63,206 nucleotides of DNA. It comes from Xenorhabdus eapokensis (GTDB taxonomy: Bacteria > Pseudomonadota > Gammaproteobacteria > Enterobacterales > Enterobacteriaceae). Both the position numbers and the translations under genes were made by a program. The stretch is taken from NCBI RefSeq assembly GCF_001908105.1, contig NZ_MKGQ01000001.1, positions 166,824 to 230,029 on the forward strand. The letters are read 5' to 3'. This document shows, in pieces, positions 19,243 to 29,576 of this stretch. A model generated the notes under the pieces. That model made no database searches and was not told the origin of the DNA. It saw nothing but the letters and a program-made list of their open reading frames with translations. The number at the start of each line of letters is the position of its first letter. The stretch's first letter is position 1.

Positions 19243-20607
19243 ATGGCAGAACAACAAGAACAACAATCTACGCTTAAGCGTGGTTTAAAAAACAGGCATA
19301 TTCAGCTTATTGCTCTCGGCGGTGCAGTAGGAACGGGGTTATTTTTAGGTATTGCCCAAACCATTAAAATGGCAGGGCCTTCAGTGCTCCTTGGGTATGC
19401 GGTCGGCGGATTTATCGCATTTTTAATTATGCGCCAACTGGGCGAAATGGTTGTTGAAGAGCCAGTAGCAGGGTCATTTAGCCATTTTGCTTATAAATAT
19501 TGGGGAAATTTTGCCGGTTTTCTATCAGGCTGGAATTACTGGGCGATGTTTATTTTGGTTGGAATGGCAGAGTTAACGGCTGTTGGTATGTATATCCAAT
19601 ATTGGTGGCCGGAAGTTCCAACATGGGTTTCTGCCGCAATATTCTTTATACTGATTAATCTCGTCAATCTAATTAATGTTCGGTTATATGGCGAAACCGA
19701 ATTTTGGTTCTCTATTATTAAAGTCAGTGCTATCGTCGGGATGATTATCTTTGGGAGTTATTTGCTGATTAGCGGTAATGGTGGCCCACAGGCAAGTATC
19801 ACCAACTTATGGCAGCAGGGCGGCTTTATGCCAAATGGAATTTCTGGCTTGATTATGGCGTTGGCTGTAATCATGTTTTCATTTGGTGGCCTGGAAATGG
19901 TAGGCATTACCGCAGCAGAAGCAGAAAATCCTGAAAAAAATATCCCCAAAGCCACTAATCAGGTTGTTTATCGAATTTTGCTGTTTTATATCGGTTCATT
20001 GGCTATCTTGCTGTCACTGTATCCGTGGACGAAGGTGGTAGAAGGTGGTAGCCCATTCGTTTTGATCTTCCATGATTTGGATAACTTTTGGGTAGCAAAT
20101 GTGCTAAATGTGGTGGTACTAACGGCGGCGTTGTCTGTTTATAACAGTGGTGTTTATTGTAATAGCCGGATGTTGTATGGCTTGGCTAAACAAGGTAATG
20201 CACCTCGTGTATTCACAAAAGTTAATAAACGTAATGTACCTGTCTTGTCTATTGGTTTATCAGCACTGGCAACATCAATTGGTGTATTGATTAACTATGT
20301 TATGCCGGGTAAGGCATTTGAGTTGTTGATGGCATTAGTGGTAACAACCCTGGTCATTAACTGGATTATGATTTGTTGCGCTCATTTGAAATTCCGTTCA
20401 GCCAAAGATAAAGACGGTATCAGGACAAAATTTCAGGCACTGTGGTATCCATTTGGGAACTACCTGTGTTTGGTATTCCTGGCATGCGTTCTTGTCGTTA
20501 TTTTAATGATGCCACCAATTCGTATTTCAGTTATATTGATGCCGTTTTGGATTGGTGTTTTATGGGTTGGCTATTTGATTGCTCACTCAAAGAAGGTCAA
20601 AAGATAA
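19243..20607 (+). CDS. pheP: aromatic amino acid permease, PheP/AroP type
   Basis: 454-aa APC-family transporter with about 12 membrane helices. The helix-1 motif ALGGAVGTGLFLGIA and the conserved IMRQLGEMVVEEPVAGSFSH are those of AroP and PheP. Closer features point to PheP: GPSVLLGY, SGWNYWAMFILVGMAELTA and NVRLYGETEFWF. It imports phenylalanine, perhaps also tyrosine and tryptophan, with protons. Photorhabdus makes stilbenes from phenylalanine-derived cinnamate, so uptake may matter there (inference). The ATG at 19243 follows AAGAGGATTAG. It is a single-gene unit. Confidence 0.85.
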   Translation: MAEQQEQQSTLKRGLKNRHIQLIALGGAVGTGLFLGIAQTIKMAGPSVLLGYAVGGFIAFLIMRQLGEMVVEEPVAGSFSHFAYKYWGNFAGFLSGWNYWAMFILVGMAELTAVGMYIQYWWPEVPTWVSAAIFFILINLVNLINVRLYGETEFWFSIIKVSAIVGMIIFGSYLLISGNGGPQASITNLWQQGGFMPNGISGLIMALAVIMFSFGGLEMVGITAAEAENPEKNIPKATNQVVYRILLFYIGSLAILLSLYPWTKVVEGGSPFVLIFHDLDNFWVANVLNVVVLTAALSVYNSGVYCNSRMLYGLAKQGNAPRVFTKVNKRNVPVLSIGLSALATSIGVLINYVMPGKAFELLMALVVTTLVINWIMICCAHLKFRSAKDKDGIRTKFQALWYPFGNYLCLVFLACVLVVILMMPPIRISVILMPFWIGVLWVGYLIAHSKKVKR

Positions 20608-20640
20608 GTGGATTAGTTGTCAATCCATACCACGTTTTTT

Positions 20641-20663
20641 CAGCCGGGTATTATGCCCGGCTG
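20641..20663 (+). terminator. permease terminator
   Basis: CAGCCGGG pairs with CCCGGCTG around a 7-nt loop, followed by ATTGTTTATTG, 33 nt after the stop. Confidence 0.8.
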
Positions 20664-21374
20664 ATTGTTTATTGTCAGCGTTAACTACACAAACCCGCTA
20701 AATAGTACACTCTCGTTATTATGTGTAATTGTGAATATAAATTTCTCAAAGCGAGCCGAAGATATTTTCCTCTACCATAAATAAAATGGCTGCATCTAAT
20801 TTTTTTTAACTCTTACTCCTTCCGTGAGATGCACTTTATGAAATCGGTTGATCGTATGAGGATATGAATGGGTAATGAAAATCCCCACCAATATTATAAT
20901 TGAATAATATTTAATAAATGATAAACAAAAATTAATCTGATTATATGTAAAGTAACTATATTGTCTGTTCAAAAATAATAAGAGAAATTAGTCATGGTTT
21001 TTATCATTGTCTAAAATTAATTTTGCATAACGATAACTTTCTGATTTACACCATAATCGATATGAAAAATAGTATTATATATTACCTCTATTAAGAAAAT
21101 TTTTTGCGATGATTTTTTATTTTTACATTAATTCATGCGGTTATGTGATTTAAAAGTTATTGGTTAATTTCAAGTAGGAATAGAGATTAAGAATTTTAAA
21201 TATGTGCGTTGGCTCCAGCACCTGAAAAAAATGGCTTGCGATTATATAAAGAGTATGTAATAAAACATATGGGTAAACGAAGTACTGTTCTGTTAATAAA
21301 TAACAGAAACTAATACTGGTTTGTTTATTTTAATGCCAATAGGCTAATAAAGTGATTCAAAGGAAATTTTTGAA
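20664..21374. other. 710-bp AT-rich region upstream of the cold-shock gene
   Basis: No gene seen. The 3' end, from about 21230, is likely promoter and long untranslated leader of the cold-shock gene (TATATAAAGAG at about 21244, then about 110 nt to the ATG); long leaders are usual in this family. The rest holds no recognised element. Confidence 0.45.
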
Positions 21375-21584
21375 ATGGCAAAAATCACTGGTACTGTGAA
21401 GTGGTTCAACGAGTCTAAAGGTTTTGGTTTTATTACTCCAGCTGATGGCAGTAAAGATGTATTTGTACATTTTTCTGCAATTACAAAAGATGGATTTAAA
21501 ACATTATCTGAAGGTCAACGAGTTGAGTTTGAAATTCAGGATGGTCCTAAAGGTCCTGCTGCGGCAAACGTTACAACTTTATAG
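21375..21584 (+). CDS. cspC: cold-shock family protein (CspC/CspE type)
   Basis: 69-aa single cold-shock domain that binds single-stranded RNA and DNA. RNP1 (KGFGFI, 16-21) and RNP2 (VFVHF, 30-34) are intact, with the [10 protein letters not shown] loop. The start [20 protein letters not shown] and the end [12 protein letters not shown] are nearest to CspC, though CspE is close; the paralogue assignment is tentative. E. coli cspC is also in the mgrB neighbourhood. CspC and CspE act as transcription antiterminators and mRNA stabilisers at normal temperature. Confidence 0.92.
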   Translation: MAKITGTVKWFNESKGFGFITPADGSKDVFVHFSAITKDGFKTLSEGQRVEFEIQDGPKGPAAANVTTL

Positions 21585-21676
21585 TAACAAATTTAATTTG
21601 GCTGGCATCTGATTACTGGCTAAATATATTTATCGTTAGTTTATGTTTTAATATCTGACGATAAACTATTGCAAAT

Positions 21677-21711
21677 ATCACTCTATTAGAGTACTAATGG
21701 AGTGATTTTTA
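21677..21711 (+). terminator. terminator of the cold-shock gene
   Basis: ATCACTCTATTAG pairs with CTAATGGAGTGAT (one T-G pair) around AGTA and is followed by TTTTATTTT. It ends just before the TPP riboswitch, insulating thiD. Confidence 0.88.
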
Positions 21712-21714
21712 TTT

Positions 21715-21790
21715 TGACTCGGGGCGTTCTTTATTGAACTGAGAAGTACCCGTATTACCTGATCTGGATAATGCCAGCGTAGGGAAGTCA
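21715..21790 (+). promoter_or_regulatory. TPP riboswitch (THI element)
   Basis: The aptamer core is plain: TCGGGGCG, CTGAGA, TACCCGTATTACCTGATCTG, GATAATGCCAGCGTAGGGAA. P1 is closed by TGACT (21715-21719) and AGTCA (21786-21790). Two further stems follow before thiD: TGGTATC/GATACCA (21790-21812) and ACCACC/GGTGGT ending at about 21832, right before the AGGA ribosome site. TPP binding should lower thiD expression, most likely by hiding the ribosome site since no T-run follows. Confidence 0.96.
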
Positions 21791-21845
21791 TGGTATCTCT
21801 TATTCCGATACCACCTTTCTTTAGCTGGTGGTAGGAATCACCATA

Positions 21846-22643
21846 ATGAGAATTAACTCACTAACTATCGCAGGAACCGATCCTAGTGGTGGTGCCGGCA
21901 TTCAGGCCGATTTAAAAACCTTTTCCGCGCTTGGCGCTTACGGTACGACAGTTGTTACTGCTTTGGTTGCACAAAATACACGGGGCGTACAGTCAGTTTA
22001 TGAACTTGATCCCCTTTTTGTTGCTGCTCAGTTAGAATCAGTACTTTCAGATGTCAGGATAGACAGCGCCAAAATTGGTATGTTGTCGAATGCGGCTAAT
22101 ATCGCTGTAATAGCAGAGTCGTTGCATCGTTATCCTATTCCCTACATTGTATTGGATACAGTCATGGTAGCGAAAAGCGGTGATCCCTTATTATCACCAG
22201 AGGCCATTACTGCAATGGTAGAACAATTGCTGCCTATCGTTTCTTTGATCACCCCCAATTTACCGGAAGCGGCAGCCATATTGAAATGTGATCTTGCTGA
22301 TAGCGAAGATGAAATGTTACGACAGGGGAGAGCATTATGTTCAATGGGATGTCAGGCCGTTTTATTGAAGGGCGGGCATTTGAATAATGAGGAAAGCCCA
22401 GATTGGCTTTTTACTCCGGAAGAAGAATGGCGTTTTACCGCTCCCAGAGTAAACACACAGCATACTCATGGGACTGGTTGTACTTTGTCGGCAGCACTCG
22501 CTGCATTGCGTCCGCGTTATTCTGATTGGCAAAGTACGCTGCCGGTTGCCAAAACATATTTACAAAATGCGCTGATACAGGCAGATAGTTTGCAAGTTGG
22601 TCATGGCATTGGGCCAGTCCACCATTTTCATCAATGGTGGTGA
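21846..22643 (+). CDS. thiD: ThiD, HMP / HMP-phosphate kinase
   Basis: 265-aa ribokinase-fold enzyme that phosphorylates hydroxymethylpyrimidine twice to HMP-PP for thiamin synthesis and salvage. The N-terminal TIAGTDPSGGAGIQADLKTF and the C-terminal anion hole THGTGCTLSAALAAL are both present. The ATG at 21846 is chosen (AGGA about 12 nt before, start matches family); an in-frame start at 21828 lies inside the regulatory stem. It is under a TPP riboswitch and is a single-gene unit here; thiM, its E. coli partner, is absent. Confidence 0.95.
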   Translation: MRINSLTIAGTDPSGGAGIQADLKTFSALGAYGTTVVTALVAQNTRGVQSVYELDPLFVAAQLESVLSDVRIDSAKIGMLSNAANIAVIAESLHRYPIPYIVLDTVMVAKSGDPLLSPEAITAMVEQLLPIVSLITPNLPEAAAILKCDLADSEDEMLRQGRALCSMGCQAVLLKGGHLNNEESPDWLFTPEEEWRFTAPRVNTQHTHGTGCTLSAALAALRPRYSDWQSTLPVAKTYLQNALIQADSLQVGHGIGPVHHFHQWW

Positions 22644-22654
22644 ATTCTTGAATA

Positions 22655-22676
22655 ATGGGGATGCAGAGATCCCCAT
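22655..22676. terminator. bidirectional terminator between thiD and fbaB
   Basis: ATGGGGAT pairs perfectly with ATCCCCAT around GCAGAG between the convergent genes. Confidence 0.75.
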
Positions 22677-22704
22677 CTTAAAAGTAGTGAACCTAATAAC
22701 TTGA

Positions 22705-23754
22705 TTAGGCGACAGTAATTTTTTTATCGAGATAAACATCCTGTACGGCGTGGATTAACTCAACACCTTCTTTCATCGATTTCTTAAACGCCTTACGACC
22801 AAGGATTAATCCCATTCCTCCGGCACGTTTATTGATAACGGCAGTGCGGACAGAATCACTTAAGTCATTGTTTCCAGAAGCGCCACCTGAATTGATTAAG
22901 CCAGCGCGCCCCATATAACAGTTAGCAATTTGATAACGAACAAGATCAATCGGATGTTCAGTGGTCAAATTGCTATAGACGCGTTTATCTGTATGCCCGA
23001 ACCCAATAGCAGTATAACCACCATTAGTTTCAGCCATTTTTTGTTTAACGATATCGGCACCAATTGTTGCTGCCAGGTGATTCGCCTGGCCGGTTAAATC
23101 AGCGCTGGTGTGGTAATCAACCCCATCTTTCTTGAAAGCGGAGTTGCGCAGATAAGCCCATAACACAGTGACCATGCCGAGTTCGTGAGCGCGTTCAAAG
23201 GCGGCTGAAATTTCTTCTATTTGGCGGCGTGATTCGGGAGAGCCATAATAGATTGTTGCACCTACCGCAACGGCACCCATGTTAAATGCCTGTTCGACAC
23301 TGGCATACAAAGTTTGATCATATTGGGCGGGATAGGTCAAAGTCTCGTTGTGATTAAGTTTAACCAGAAATGGGATCTTATGGGCATAACGGCGAGAAAC
23401 TGACGCCAGAACACCGTAAGTTGAAGCAACACAGTTACAGCCTGCCTCAATCGCCAGCTCAACAATATTTTTGGGATCAAAATAGAGGGGATTGGTAGCG
23501 AAAGAAGCGCTGGCAGAATGTTCAACTCCCTGATCTACGGGCAAAATTGAGAGATAACCAGTCCCTGCCAGACGTCCATGATTCAATAAGGTTTGCATGG
23601 AACGAAGAACAGTATTGGGGCGGTTATTTTCGAGCATGACTCTATCAACAAAATCGGTTCCTGGGAGATAGAGATTTTCACGTGGAATGGTATTGCATTG
23701 ATGTTCCAATAAACTCTCTGCGTCTTTTCCTAACAACTTAACGATATCAGTCAT
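22705..23754 (-). CDS. fbaB: FbaB, class I fructose-bisphosphate aldolase (DhnA type)
   Basis: 349-aa Schiff-base aldolase of the archaeal/DhnA type, which interconverts fructose 1,6-bisphosphate and triose phosphates. Visible motifs: [11 protein letters not shown] (about 67), [14 protein letters not shown] (about 133), and [15 protein letters not shown] (about 231), the last with the probable catalytic lysine. The phosphate site GGASG and [10 protein letters not shown] near the end are present. In E. coli it is favoured on gluconeogenic substrates. It is convergent with thiD and monocistronic. Confidence 0.95.
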   Translation of the reverse strand: MTDIVKLLGKDAESLLEHQCNTIPRENLYLPGTDFVDRVMLENNRPNTVLRSMQTLLNHGRLAGTGYLSILPVDQGVEHSASASFATNPLYFDPKNIVELAIEAGCNCVASTYGVLASVSRRYAHKIPFLVKLNHNETLTYPAQYDQTLYASVEQAFNMGAVAVGATIYYGSPESRRQIEEISAAFERAHELGMVTVLWAYLRNSAFKKDGVDYHTSADLTGQANHLAATIGADIVKQKMAETNGGYTAIGFGHTDKRVYSNLTTEHPIDLVRYQIANCYMGRAGLINSGGASGNNDLSDSVRTAVINKRAGGMGLILGRKAFKKSMKEGVELIHAVQDVYLDKKITVA

Positions 23755-24164
23755 GATTAACTCCAGTTTGCAAAAGGCGCTATTGATTGTTGTTTATATT
23801 TGAGTTGATCACAAGACAAGTAGAGAGGGAAGCAGCAGTGGATCGCTTCAGTTAATACAAATGTTGCCAAAATTTGACCATTTTGTATGACAATAAAGTG
23901 AAATAATATTTATCTGATGTGGTGATAAATATTGGAGTTATTTAGCAATTAGGTAATTTGGTTTATTTTTTCTCAAAATTTCCTTCATTAAACTGAATAA
24001 ATCTTAACCCTATTTATCAAAAGATAGTTTTTCTGATTATTATAAACACTGTCACCAATGGAAGATGAATAAATGTCCAGCTTGAATTTGACAACATTAA
24101 TTAATTTAATGGTTTTTGAAGACAGGTGTTTTTTATTAGTTATTTGAATTTATTGATTTTATGT
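23755..24164. other. fbaB upstream region
   Basis: 410 bp, AT-rich, between fbaB and cyaR. It must contain the fbaB promoter. I see no gene and no strong hairpin. Confidence 0.45.
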
Positions 24165-24257
24165 AAAAGAAAAGGCCAGCCCAAGGGAGATTGAGCTAGC
24201 CAAGGAGGTGGTTCCTAGTCTTACAATAAAACTTTTTTAGTTTTTTTATTTTTCAGC
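24165..24257 (-). ncRNA. cyaR: CyaR small regulatory RNA
   Basis: On the minus strand the 93-nt RNA begins GCTGAAAAA as in E. coli CyaR, contains the conserved seed region AGGAACCACCTCCTT, and ends in a stem GGCTAGCTCAA / TTGGGCTGGCC (two G-U pairs) around TCTCCC followed by TTTTCTTTT. The seed is complementary to ribosome-binding sites; in E. coli CyaR with Hfq represses ompX, nadE, luxS and yqaE. It lies just downstream of trhP (yegQ), the same place as in E. coli. Confidence 0.94.
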
Positions 24258-24261
24258 GCTG

Positions 24262-24304
24262 ATAATACGAGAAATAAATTAGCATTGATGTGATCTATTT
24301 CTAA
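24262..24304 (-). promoter_or_regulatory. cyaR promoter with probable CRP site
   Basis: The -10 box TATTAT (24267-24262, minus strand) lies 4-5 nt before the expected RNA start at 24257. A CRP half-site TGTGA is at 24289-24293 with a weaker second half (TCTAA) ending at 24304, centred about 40 nt upstream of the start, the position of a class II CRP site. E. coli cyaR is CRP-activated. A longer inverted repeat (GATCTATTT / AAATAGATC) overlaps it. Confidence 0.65.
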
Positions 24305-24352
24305 AAAAATAGATCAATTTCTTTAAAATCCTATTTTGAATTATTTTACTTG

Positions 24353-25717
24353 TCATTCCTGTGGATGAGGTGCTCTGGAATTACCATCTTTTAAGTTTCT
24401 CACAAGTAAAGCATAATCCAGATTAATCTCTTCAGGAATAGGAAGATAAACGAGATGCCCATCACCTGGTGCAATTTCTACGGCCTGGCCTTTTTTATTT
24501 GTCATGGCTTCTAACGTGAAGTTAATATTGCCCGATGGCGTCATGAGTTCCAGATGATCACCGACAAGAAATTTATTTTTTACGGCAACTTCTGCCAAAC
24601 TATTGACTCGATTGCCAGTAAACTCACCAACGAATTGCTGAGTGTCTGATACGGAATAGCCGTATTCGTAATTTTGGTAGGCATCATGGGTATGACGGCG
24701 CAGAAAACCTTCTGTGTAGCCACGGTGTGCCAAACCTTCTAATGTGGTCATCAATGTTGGATCGAAGGGTTTTCCAGCAACAGCATCATCTATGGCACGG
24801 CGATATACCTGAGCGGTACGAGCACAATAATAGAAAGATTTAGTCCGGCCTTCGATTTTCAGTGAGTGAACCGCCATCTTGGTTAATCTTTCCACATGTT
24901 CAATAGCACGTAAATCTTTGGAATTCATGATATAAGTACCATGCTCATCTTCAAATGCTGACATATATTCGCCAGGGCGTTTGGCTTCTTCGACCATGAA
25001 TACTTTATCTGTTGGTGCACCCTGTCCCAGTGTCGGTTCAATGTTTTTAACAGGAATAGGGTTGTGCATATGGACAATATTGCCAACACTATCTTCCTTA
25101 CCTTCCTGCACATTGTATTCCCAGCGGCAGGCATTGGTGCAAGTGCCCTGATTAGGATCGCGCTTGTTGATATAGCCCGATAGCAGGCAACGGCCAGAAT
25201 AAGCCATACAAAGTGCGCCATGCACAAAAACCTCAAGCTCCATATCAGGCACTTGCTGACGGATTTCGGCAATTTCTTCCAGCGAGAGCTCACGGGAAAG
25301 AATGACCCGCGTCAATCCCATCTGTTTCCAGAATTTGACCGTAGCCCAATTAACGGCATTGGCTTGAACCGAAAGGTGAATATCTATTTCAGGAAATGTT
25401 TCGCGCACCATCATAATTAAGCCCGGATCAGACATAATCAAAGCATCTGGTCCCATTTCTATGACGGGTTTTAAGTCACGAATAAACGTTTTCAGCTTTG
25501 CATTATGGGGTGCGATATTGACAACGACATAAAAACGCTTACCTAATTCGTGTGCCTCCTTAATGCCCTGTGCCAATGTCTCATGGTTAAATTCATTATT
25601 ACGGACACGTAAGCTATAGCGAGGCTGTCCGGCATAAATGGCATCTGCGCCATAAGCAAATGCGTAACGCATATTTTTCAAAGAGCCGGCAGGAGAAAGT
25701 AATTCTGGAGTAAACAT
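24353..25717 (-). CDS. trhP: TrhP (YegQ), tRNA hydroxylation protein P, U32 family
   Basis: 454-aa U32-family protein. TrhP works on uridine-34 5-hydroxylation of tRNA, a step toward cmo5U. The U32 signature (EVFVHGALCMAYSGRCLLSG, about 166-185) is intact, with further cysteines in NQGTCTNACRW and YYCARTAQ that likely hold an Fe-S cluster. The N-terminal LLSPAGSLKNMRYAFAYGAD is typical. It precedes cyaR on the same strand, as in E. coli. Confidence 0.93.
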   Translation of the reverse strand: MFTPELLSPAGSLKNMRYAFAYGADAIYAGQPRYSLRVRNNEFNHETLAQGIKEAHELGKRFYVVVNIAPHNAKLKTFIRDLKPVIEMGPDALIMSDPGLIMMVRETFPEIDIHLSVQANAVNWATVKFWKQMGLTRVILSRELSLEEIAEIRQQVPDMELEVFVHGALCMAYSGRCLLSGYINKRDPNQGTCTNACRWEYNVQEGKEDSVGNIVHMHNPIPVKNIEPTLGQGAPTDKVFMVEEAKRPGEYMSAFEDEHGTYIMNSKDLRAIEHVERLTKMAVHSLKIEGRTKSFYYCARTAQVYRRAIDDAVAGKPFDPTLMTTLEGLAHRGYTEGFLRRHTHDAYQNYEYGYSVSDTQQFVGEFTGNRVNSLAEVAVKNKFLVGDHLELMTPSGNINFTLEAMTNKKGQAVEIAPGDGHLVYLPIPEEINLDYALLVRNLKDGNSRAPHPQE

Positions 25718-25882
25718 ATTTTTTAACGTTCTCGGTCTGAGTTCAAGTCAGCCCTTACCCGGTCTTCATTATCATTACTAAGGGTAAGGTTTAAAGGAGG
25801 GGATTTTAACGCCTATTTTATCATTAGCACAAATACATTATGGTAATGATGGGCGCCATATTTGATCGATATGTGGGAAAAC

Positions 25883-25900
25883 GCGCCGCGGATACGGCGC
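25883..25900 (-). terminator. yegP terminator
   Basis: GCGCCG pairs with CGGCGC around a 6-nt loop; on the minus strand it is followed by GTTTTCCC, starting 19 nt after the yegP stop. Confidence 0.7.
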
Positions 25901-25919
25901 GAGTCATTAATTGTACCTG

Positions 25920-26264
25920 CTAATTTTGCTTGGTCAGGTCACGAATACTTTCTGTTGGCCCGATTTTTATGACCGATTGTATAGATTTCTTCATGCTTGC
26001 TTCATTGGCATGAGTTTCACTGATAGCAATAATTTGGTGGTTTCGGGCTTTCAAGACAAAATAAGGTTTGCCTGATTTGTTTTTTCTCACTTCATGGCGA
26101 GTTTTATCGGGAGAATTAACTTGCACAGAGTGAATGCCTTTATTGGCAGCGGCCTTGGTGGTATACATTTCACTGCTCAAAATGATGTCACCGTTTGCCG
26201 CTACCAGATTGAAATAAAATTGCCCGTTTTTTGTTTTCTTAAGATCATAATGCCCAGCAGCCAT
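25920..26264 (-). CDS. yegP: YegP, DUF1508 (UPF0339) family protein
   Basis: 114-aa protein of two tandem DUF1508 repeats of about 50 residues: first GHYDLKKTKNGQFYFNLVAA then NGDIILSSEMY; second RHEVRKNKSGKPYFVLKARN then HQIIAISETH. The function is unknown; the family is a small beta-beta-alpha fold found as single or double units. It sits between mdtC and trhP, as in E. coli where baeSR intervenes. AGGAG precedes the ATG. Confidence 0.9.
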   Translation of the reverse strand: MAAGHYDLKKTKNGQFYFNLVAANGDIILSSEMYTTKAAANKGIHSVQVNSPDKTRHEVRKNKSGKPYFVLKARNHQIIAISETHANEASMKKSIQSVIKIGPTESIRDLTKQN

Positions 26265-26474
26265 AAGAAATTCTCCTGATTGGGTAATTATCAGCTTAAG
26301 TTTAGCCTGAATTTTGTCCAGTCAAGGGATTTGAGGAGAAAAATTTATCCTCTTTAGGTTTTTTCTTTCCAGCGCATCTCATTATTTGTATTTGTCCTTC
26401 CACTAGTTGCTTAACCGGTTTTGGCTATTTTGTTTGATGTAGATACCCATTTTTATCCTGAATTTCATTTTGGT

Positions 26475-29400
26475 TCAGCTAGTTGGGTCAACTATCTGAG
26501 ATGGTGTTGTTTTGCGCCGGCGCCATTTTTCACGCAATCGGTCAAAAAACAGATACACAACCGGCGTGGTATACAAAGTGAGAAGCTGGCTTACCACCAG
26601 GCCACCAACAATCGTGATCCCCAGTGGGAAACGTAATTCTGCACCATCCCCATTACTCAGTACTAAAGGTAAAGCACCAAACAGGGCGGAAAGCGTCGTC
26701 ATCATGATCGGGCGGAATCGTAATAAACTAGCCTGAAAAATCGCTTCCTGAGCACTGAGTTTACCGTTTCGTTGAGCTTCAAGGGCAAAATCCACCATGA
26801 TAATGGCATTTTTCTTGACAATACCAACCAGCAGCATAATCCCAATCATGGCGATTAGGCTGAAAGGCGTATTGAACAGTTCCAGAGCCAGCAAAGCACC
26901 TATACCCGCAGAAGGTAGAGTAGAAAGGATTGTCAGAGGGTGAATATAACTCTCATAGAGGACACCGAGTACCAGATAAACAGTGACTATAGCAGCCAGG
27001 AGCACCATTAATTGGGAGTTTTCACTCTTTTGAAAATCCTGTGCTGTGCCGGCAAAAGAGCTGCGTACTGTTGAAGGCACGCCCAGTTCAGTAATTGTTC
27101 TTTCTATTGCACTGATTGCATCAGACAGCGTATAGCCTGGCGCCACATCAAAGGCAATGGTAGAAGAAACGGAAAGTTCCTGGTGATAAACGTCCAAGGG
27201 GGCATTGGCAGGACGCCATTGGGCAAAGTAGGAGAGAGGAATACGTTCTCCTTGACTATTAATGACAAACATTTTCTCTAACGCACTGGGATCTTGGTTA
27301 TATTGTGGTGCAACTTCCATGACCACTTTATATTGATTCAACGGGGCATAAATCGTGGAAACTGGTCTCTGCCCAAAAGCGTTGTTGAGTAAATTATTTG
27401 CCTCGGCAACATTGATACCTAAACGAGCCATCACATCACGATCATAGGTAATTGCTATTTCAGCGCCTTTAGCTTCTTCATCACTATCGGCGTTTACATC
27501 TACCAATTGAGGCAATTTTTCCAATGCTTTCTTGACGACAGGACTCCATTTACGTAGAGCATCAAAGTCATCCGACAACAAATTAAACTGATATGTTGAT
27601 TTGCCTCCCTTTCCTCCTCCACTTCTCAGATCCTGCACAGGAACTAAATATAGGCGTGCTCCCGCTTCATGAGTTAGTTTACTTCTTAAGCGGGTGATAA
27701 CTTGCTGGATACTTTCGCTACGTTCTTTCAACGGTTTTAGCGAAACAAACATAAAGCCTGTGTTAATGCTATCACCACCGGTAAAACCGACGACATTATC
27801 CACGGTTGGATCACCATCGACGACCAGCATAAAGCGTTTCATTTTTTCACGCATAGCCTGAAATGAAATGCTTTGATCAGCGACCACAAACCCTAACATT
27901 TTCCCAGTATCTTGTTGTGGAAAAAACGTTTTCGGAATGCTGATATAGAGCCAGATATTCAGGACGATAATGCCAACCAATGTCAACAATACCCAGCGAG
28001 TATGGTTGAGTATCCATTTCAATGAACGGGCATAGCCTTGTTGGATTCTCAACAATACCTTACCGAATCCCCGCGTCTGTTTCTGGGCATCTTTAGGCGT
28101 GGATTTGAGCAAATGCGCGCACATCATCGGGGTTAAAGTCAGCGAGACTAACAGAGAAATCCCAATGGCGGTTGCCAAGGTAACAGCAAAATCCCGGAAT
28201 AACCGACCAAGCAATTCATCGATTAAGACAAGGGGAATGAAGACCGCCACAAGTGATAAACTCATAGCCAACACAGTAAATCCCACTTCTCTGGTTCCCT
28301 TGAGAGCCGCTTGCATGGGTTTTAACCCCGCATTTAAATGGCGAGAAATATTCTCCAGCACCACAATGGCATCATCGACAACAAATCCGGTGGCAATAGT
28401 TAATGCCATCAACGAAAGATTGTTTAAACTGAAACCACACAAATACATGGCGGTAAAAGTACCAATCAGTGATACCGGAACGGCAATTGCTGGGATCAGC
28501 GTAGCTCGGCCAGAACGTAAAAACAGGAATACAACCAGAATCACCAAAGCGACGGCAATGGCTAATGCCCGTTTTACTTCTTGCAGGGAAGCATGAATAG
28601 TTGGCGAACGATCCTGGGCAATGTTTAGCTGAATATTGGCAGGCAAGGAGGCTTGCAGGACAGGAAGCTGATCACGAATACGTTGGACGGTCGAGATGAT
28701 ATTTGCACCGGCTTCACGACGGATAATAAGAGCAATGGCAGACTTATTTCCAGACATACCGGCGGCGCGAATATCCTCGACAGAGCTTTTAACATTGGCA
28801 ACATCCTGCAATCTGACAGGTGCGCCATTATTATAATGGACGATAATTGAGCGGTAACTGTCAGGGGTTTTCAATTCATCGTTGGTGTGTAGCTGCCAAA
28901 TCTGGTTATCGGAATCAATATGGCCTGTCGGATGCCGGACATTGGCACTATTGATGGCATTACTGACATCGTTAAGAGAAATCCCTTGATTGAAGAGTGC
29001 ATTAGGGTTTAATTCAACACGTATAGCGGGTAACGAACTGCCACTGACACTGACTTTACTGACACCTTCTATCTGAGAAATCTTTTGAGCCAATCGGGTG
29101 GAAGCAAGATCATATAGTTGTCCCTCACTATAATTATCTGAGGAGAGGGTCAAAATCATGATCGGGGCACCTGACAGATTAGCTTTGTAGTACCCTGGCT
29201 TTCTTGGCATACCGGAAGGCAACAAACTTTGAGCGGCATTGATGGCGGCTTGGACATCTCGTGCTGCGCCATTGATATCCCGATTGAGATCAAATTCCAG
29301 ATAAATATAAGAGCTTCCCAATGAGCTGGCAGAAGACATCTCTTTTACCCCAGCGATTCTGCCCAATGCGCGTTCCAGCGGTGTCGTTACCGAAGACGCC

Positions 29401-29576
29401 ATCGTTTCCGGTGACGCGCCAGGCATAGAAGCGTGAACCGTTATCACGGGAAAATCAACTTGTGGCAGTGGCGACACAGGCAGCAGGATAAAACTGAGTG
29501 CGCCACATAGAGTGATGGCTAGACTCAGCAATGTTGTGGCAACTGGCCGCTGGATAAATAGGGCGAAGAATTTCAC
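26475..29576 (-). CDS. mdtC: MdtC, RND multidrug efflux transporter subunit
   Basis: 1033-aa inner-membrane RND pump subunit with 12 membrane helices and two large periplasmic loops. It forms a heterotrimer with MdtB and uses MdtA and TolC to export bile salts, novobiocin and other compounds. The proton-relay Asp pair is in [20 protein letters not shown] (about 400). Its start overlaps the mdtB stop by 4 bp. It is the last gene of the operon: mdtD, baeS and baeR, which follow in E. coli, are not here. Confidence 0.95.
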   Translation of the reverse strand: MKFFALFIQRPVATTLLSLAITLCGALSFILLPVSPLPQVDFPVITVHASMPGASPETMASSVTTPLERALGRIAGVKEMSSASSLGSSYIYLEFDLNRDINGAARDVQAAINAAQSLLPSGMPRKPGYYKANLSGAPIMILTLSSDNYSEGQLYDLASTRLAQKISQIEGVSKVSVSGSSLPAIRVELNPNALFNQGISLNDVSNAINSANVRHPTGHIDSDNQIWQLHTNDELKTPDSYRSIIVHYNNGAPVRLQDVANVKSSVEDIRAAGMSGNKSAIALIIRREAGANIISTVQRIRDQLPVLQASLPANIQLNIAQDRSPTIHASLQEVKRALAIAVALVILVVFLFLRSGRATLIPAIAVPVSLIGTFTAMYLCGFSLNNLSLMALTIATGFVVDDAIVVLENISRHLNAGLKPMQAALKGTREVGFTVLAMSLSLVAVFIPLVLIDELLGRLFRDFAVTLATAIGISLLVSLTLTPMMCAHLLKSTPKDAQKQTRGFGKVLLRIQQGYARSLKWILNHTRWVLLTLVGIIVLNIWLYISIPKTFFPQQDTGKMLGFVVADQSISFQAMREKMKRFMLVVDGDPTVDNVVGFTGGDSINTGFMFVSLKPLKERSESIQQVITRLRSKLTHEAGARLYLVPVQDLRSGGGKGGKSTYQFNLLSDDFDALRKWSPVVKKALEKLPQLVDVNADSDEEAKGAEIAITYDRDVMARLGINVAEANNLLNNAFGQRPVSTIYAPLNQYKVVMEVAPQYNQDPSALEKMFVINSQGERIPLSYFAQWRPANAPLDVYHQELSVSSTIAFDVAPGYTLSDAISAIERTITELGVPSTVRSSFAGTAQDFQKSENSQLMVLLAAIVTVYLVLGVLYESYIHPLTILSTLPSAGIGALLALELFNTPFSLIAMIGIMLLVGIVKKNAIIMVDFALEAQRNGKLSAQEAIFQASLLRFRPIMMTTLSALFGALPLVLSNGDGAELRFPLGITIVGGLVVSQLLTLYTTPVVYLFFDRLREKWRRRKTTPSQIVDPTS

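Noticed and set aside
28099..28596. 165-codon plus-strand frame inside mdtC
   Set aside because: It is antisense to a strongly conserved membrane-protein gene, and its composition is the mirror of hydrophobic codons; no ribosome site or family match.
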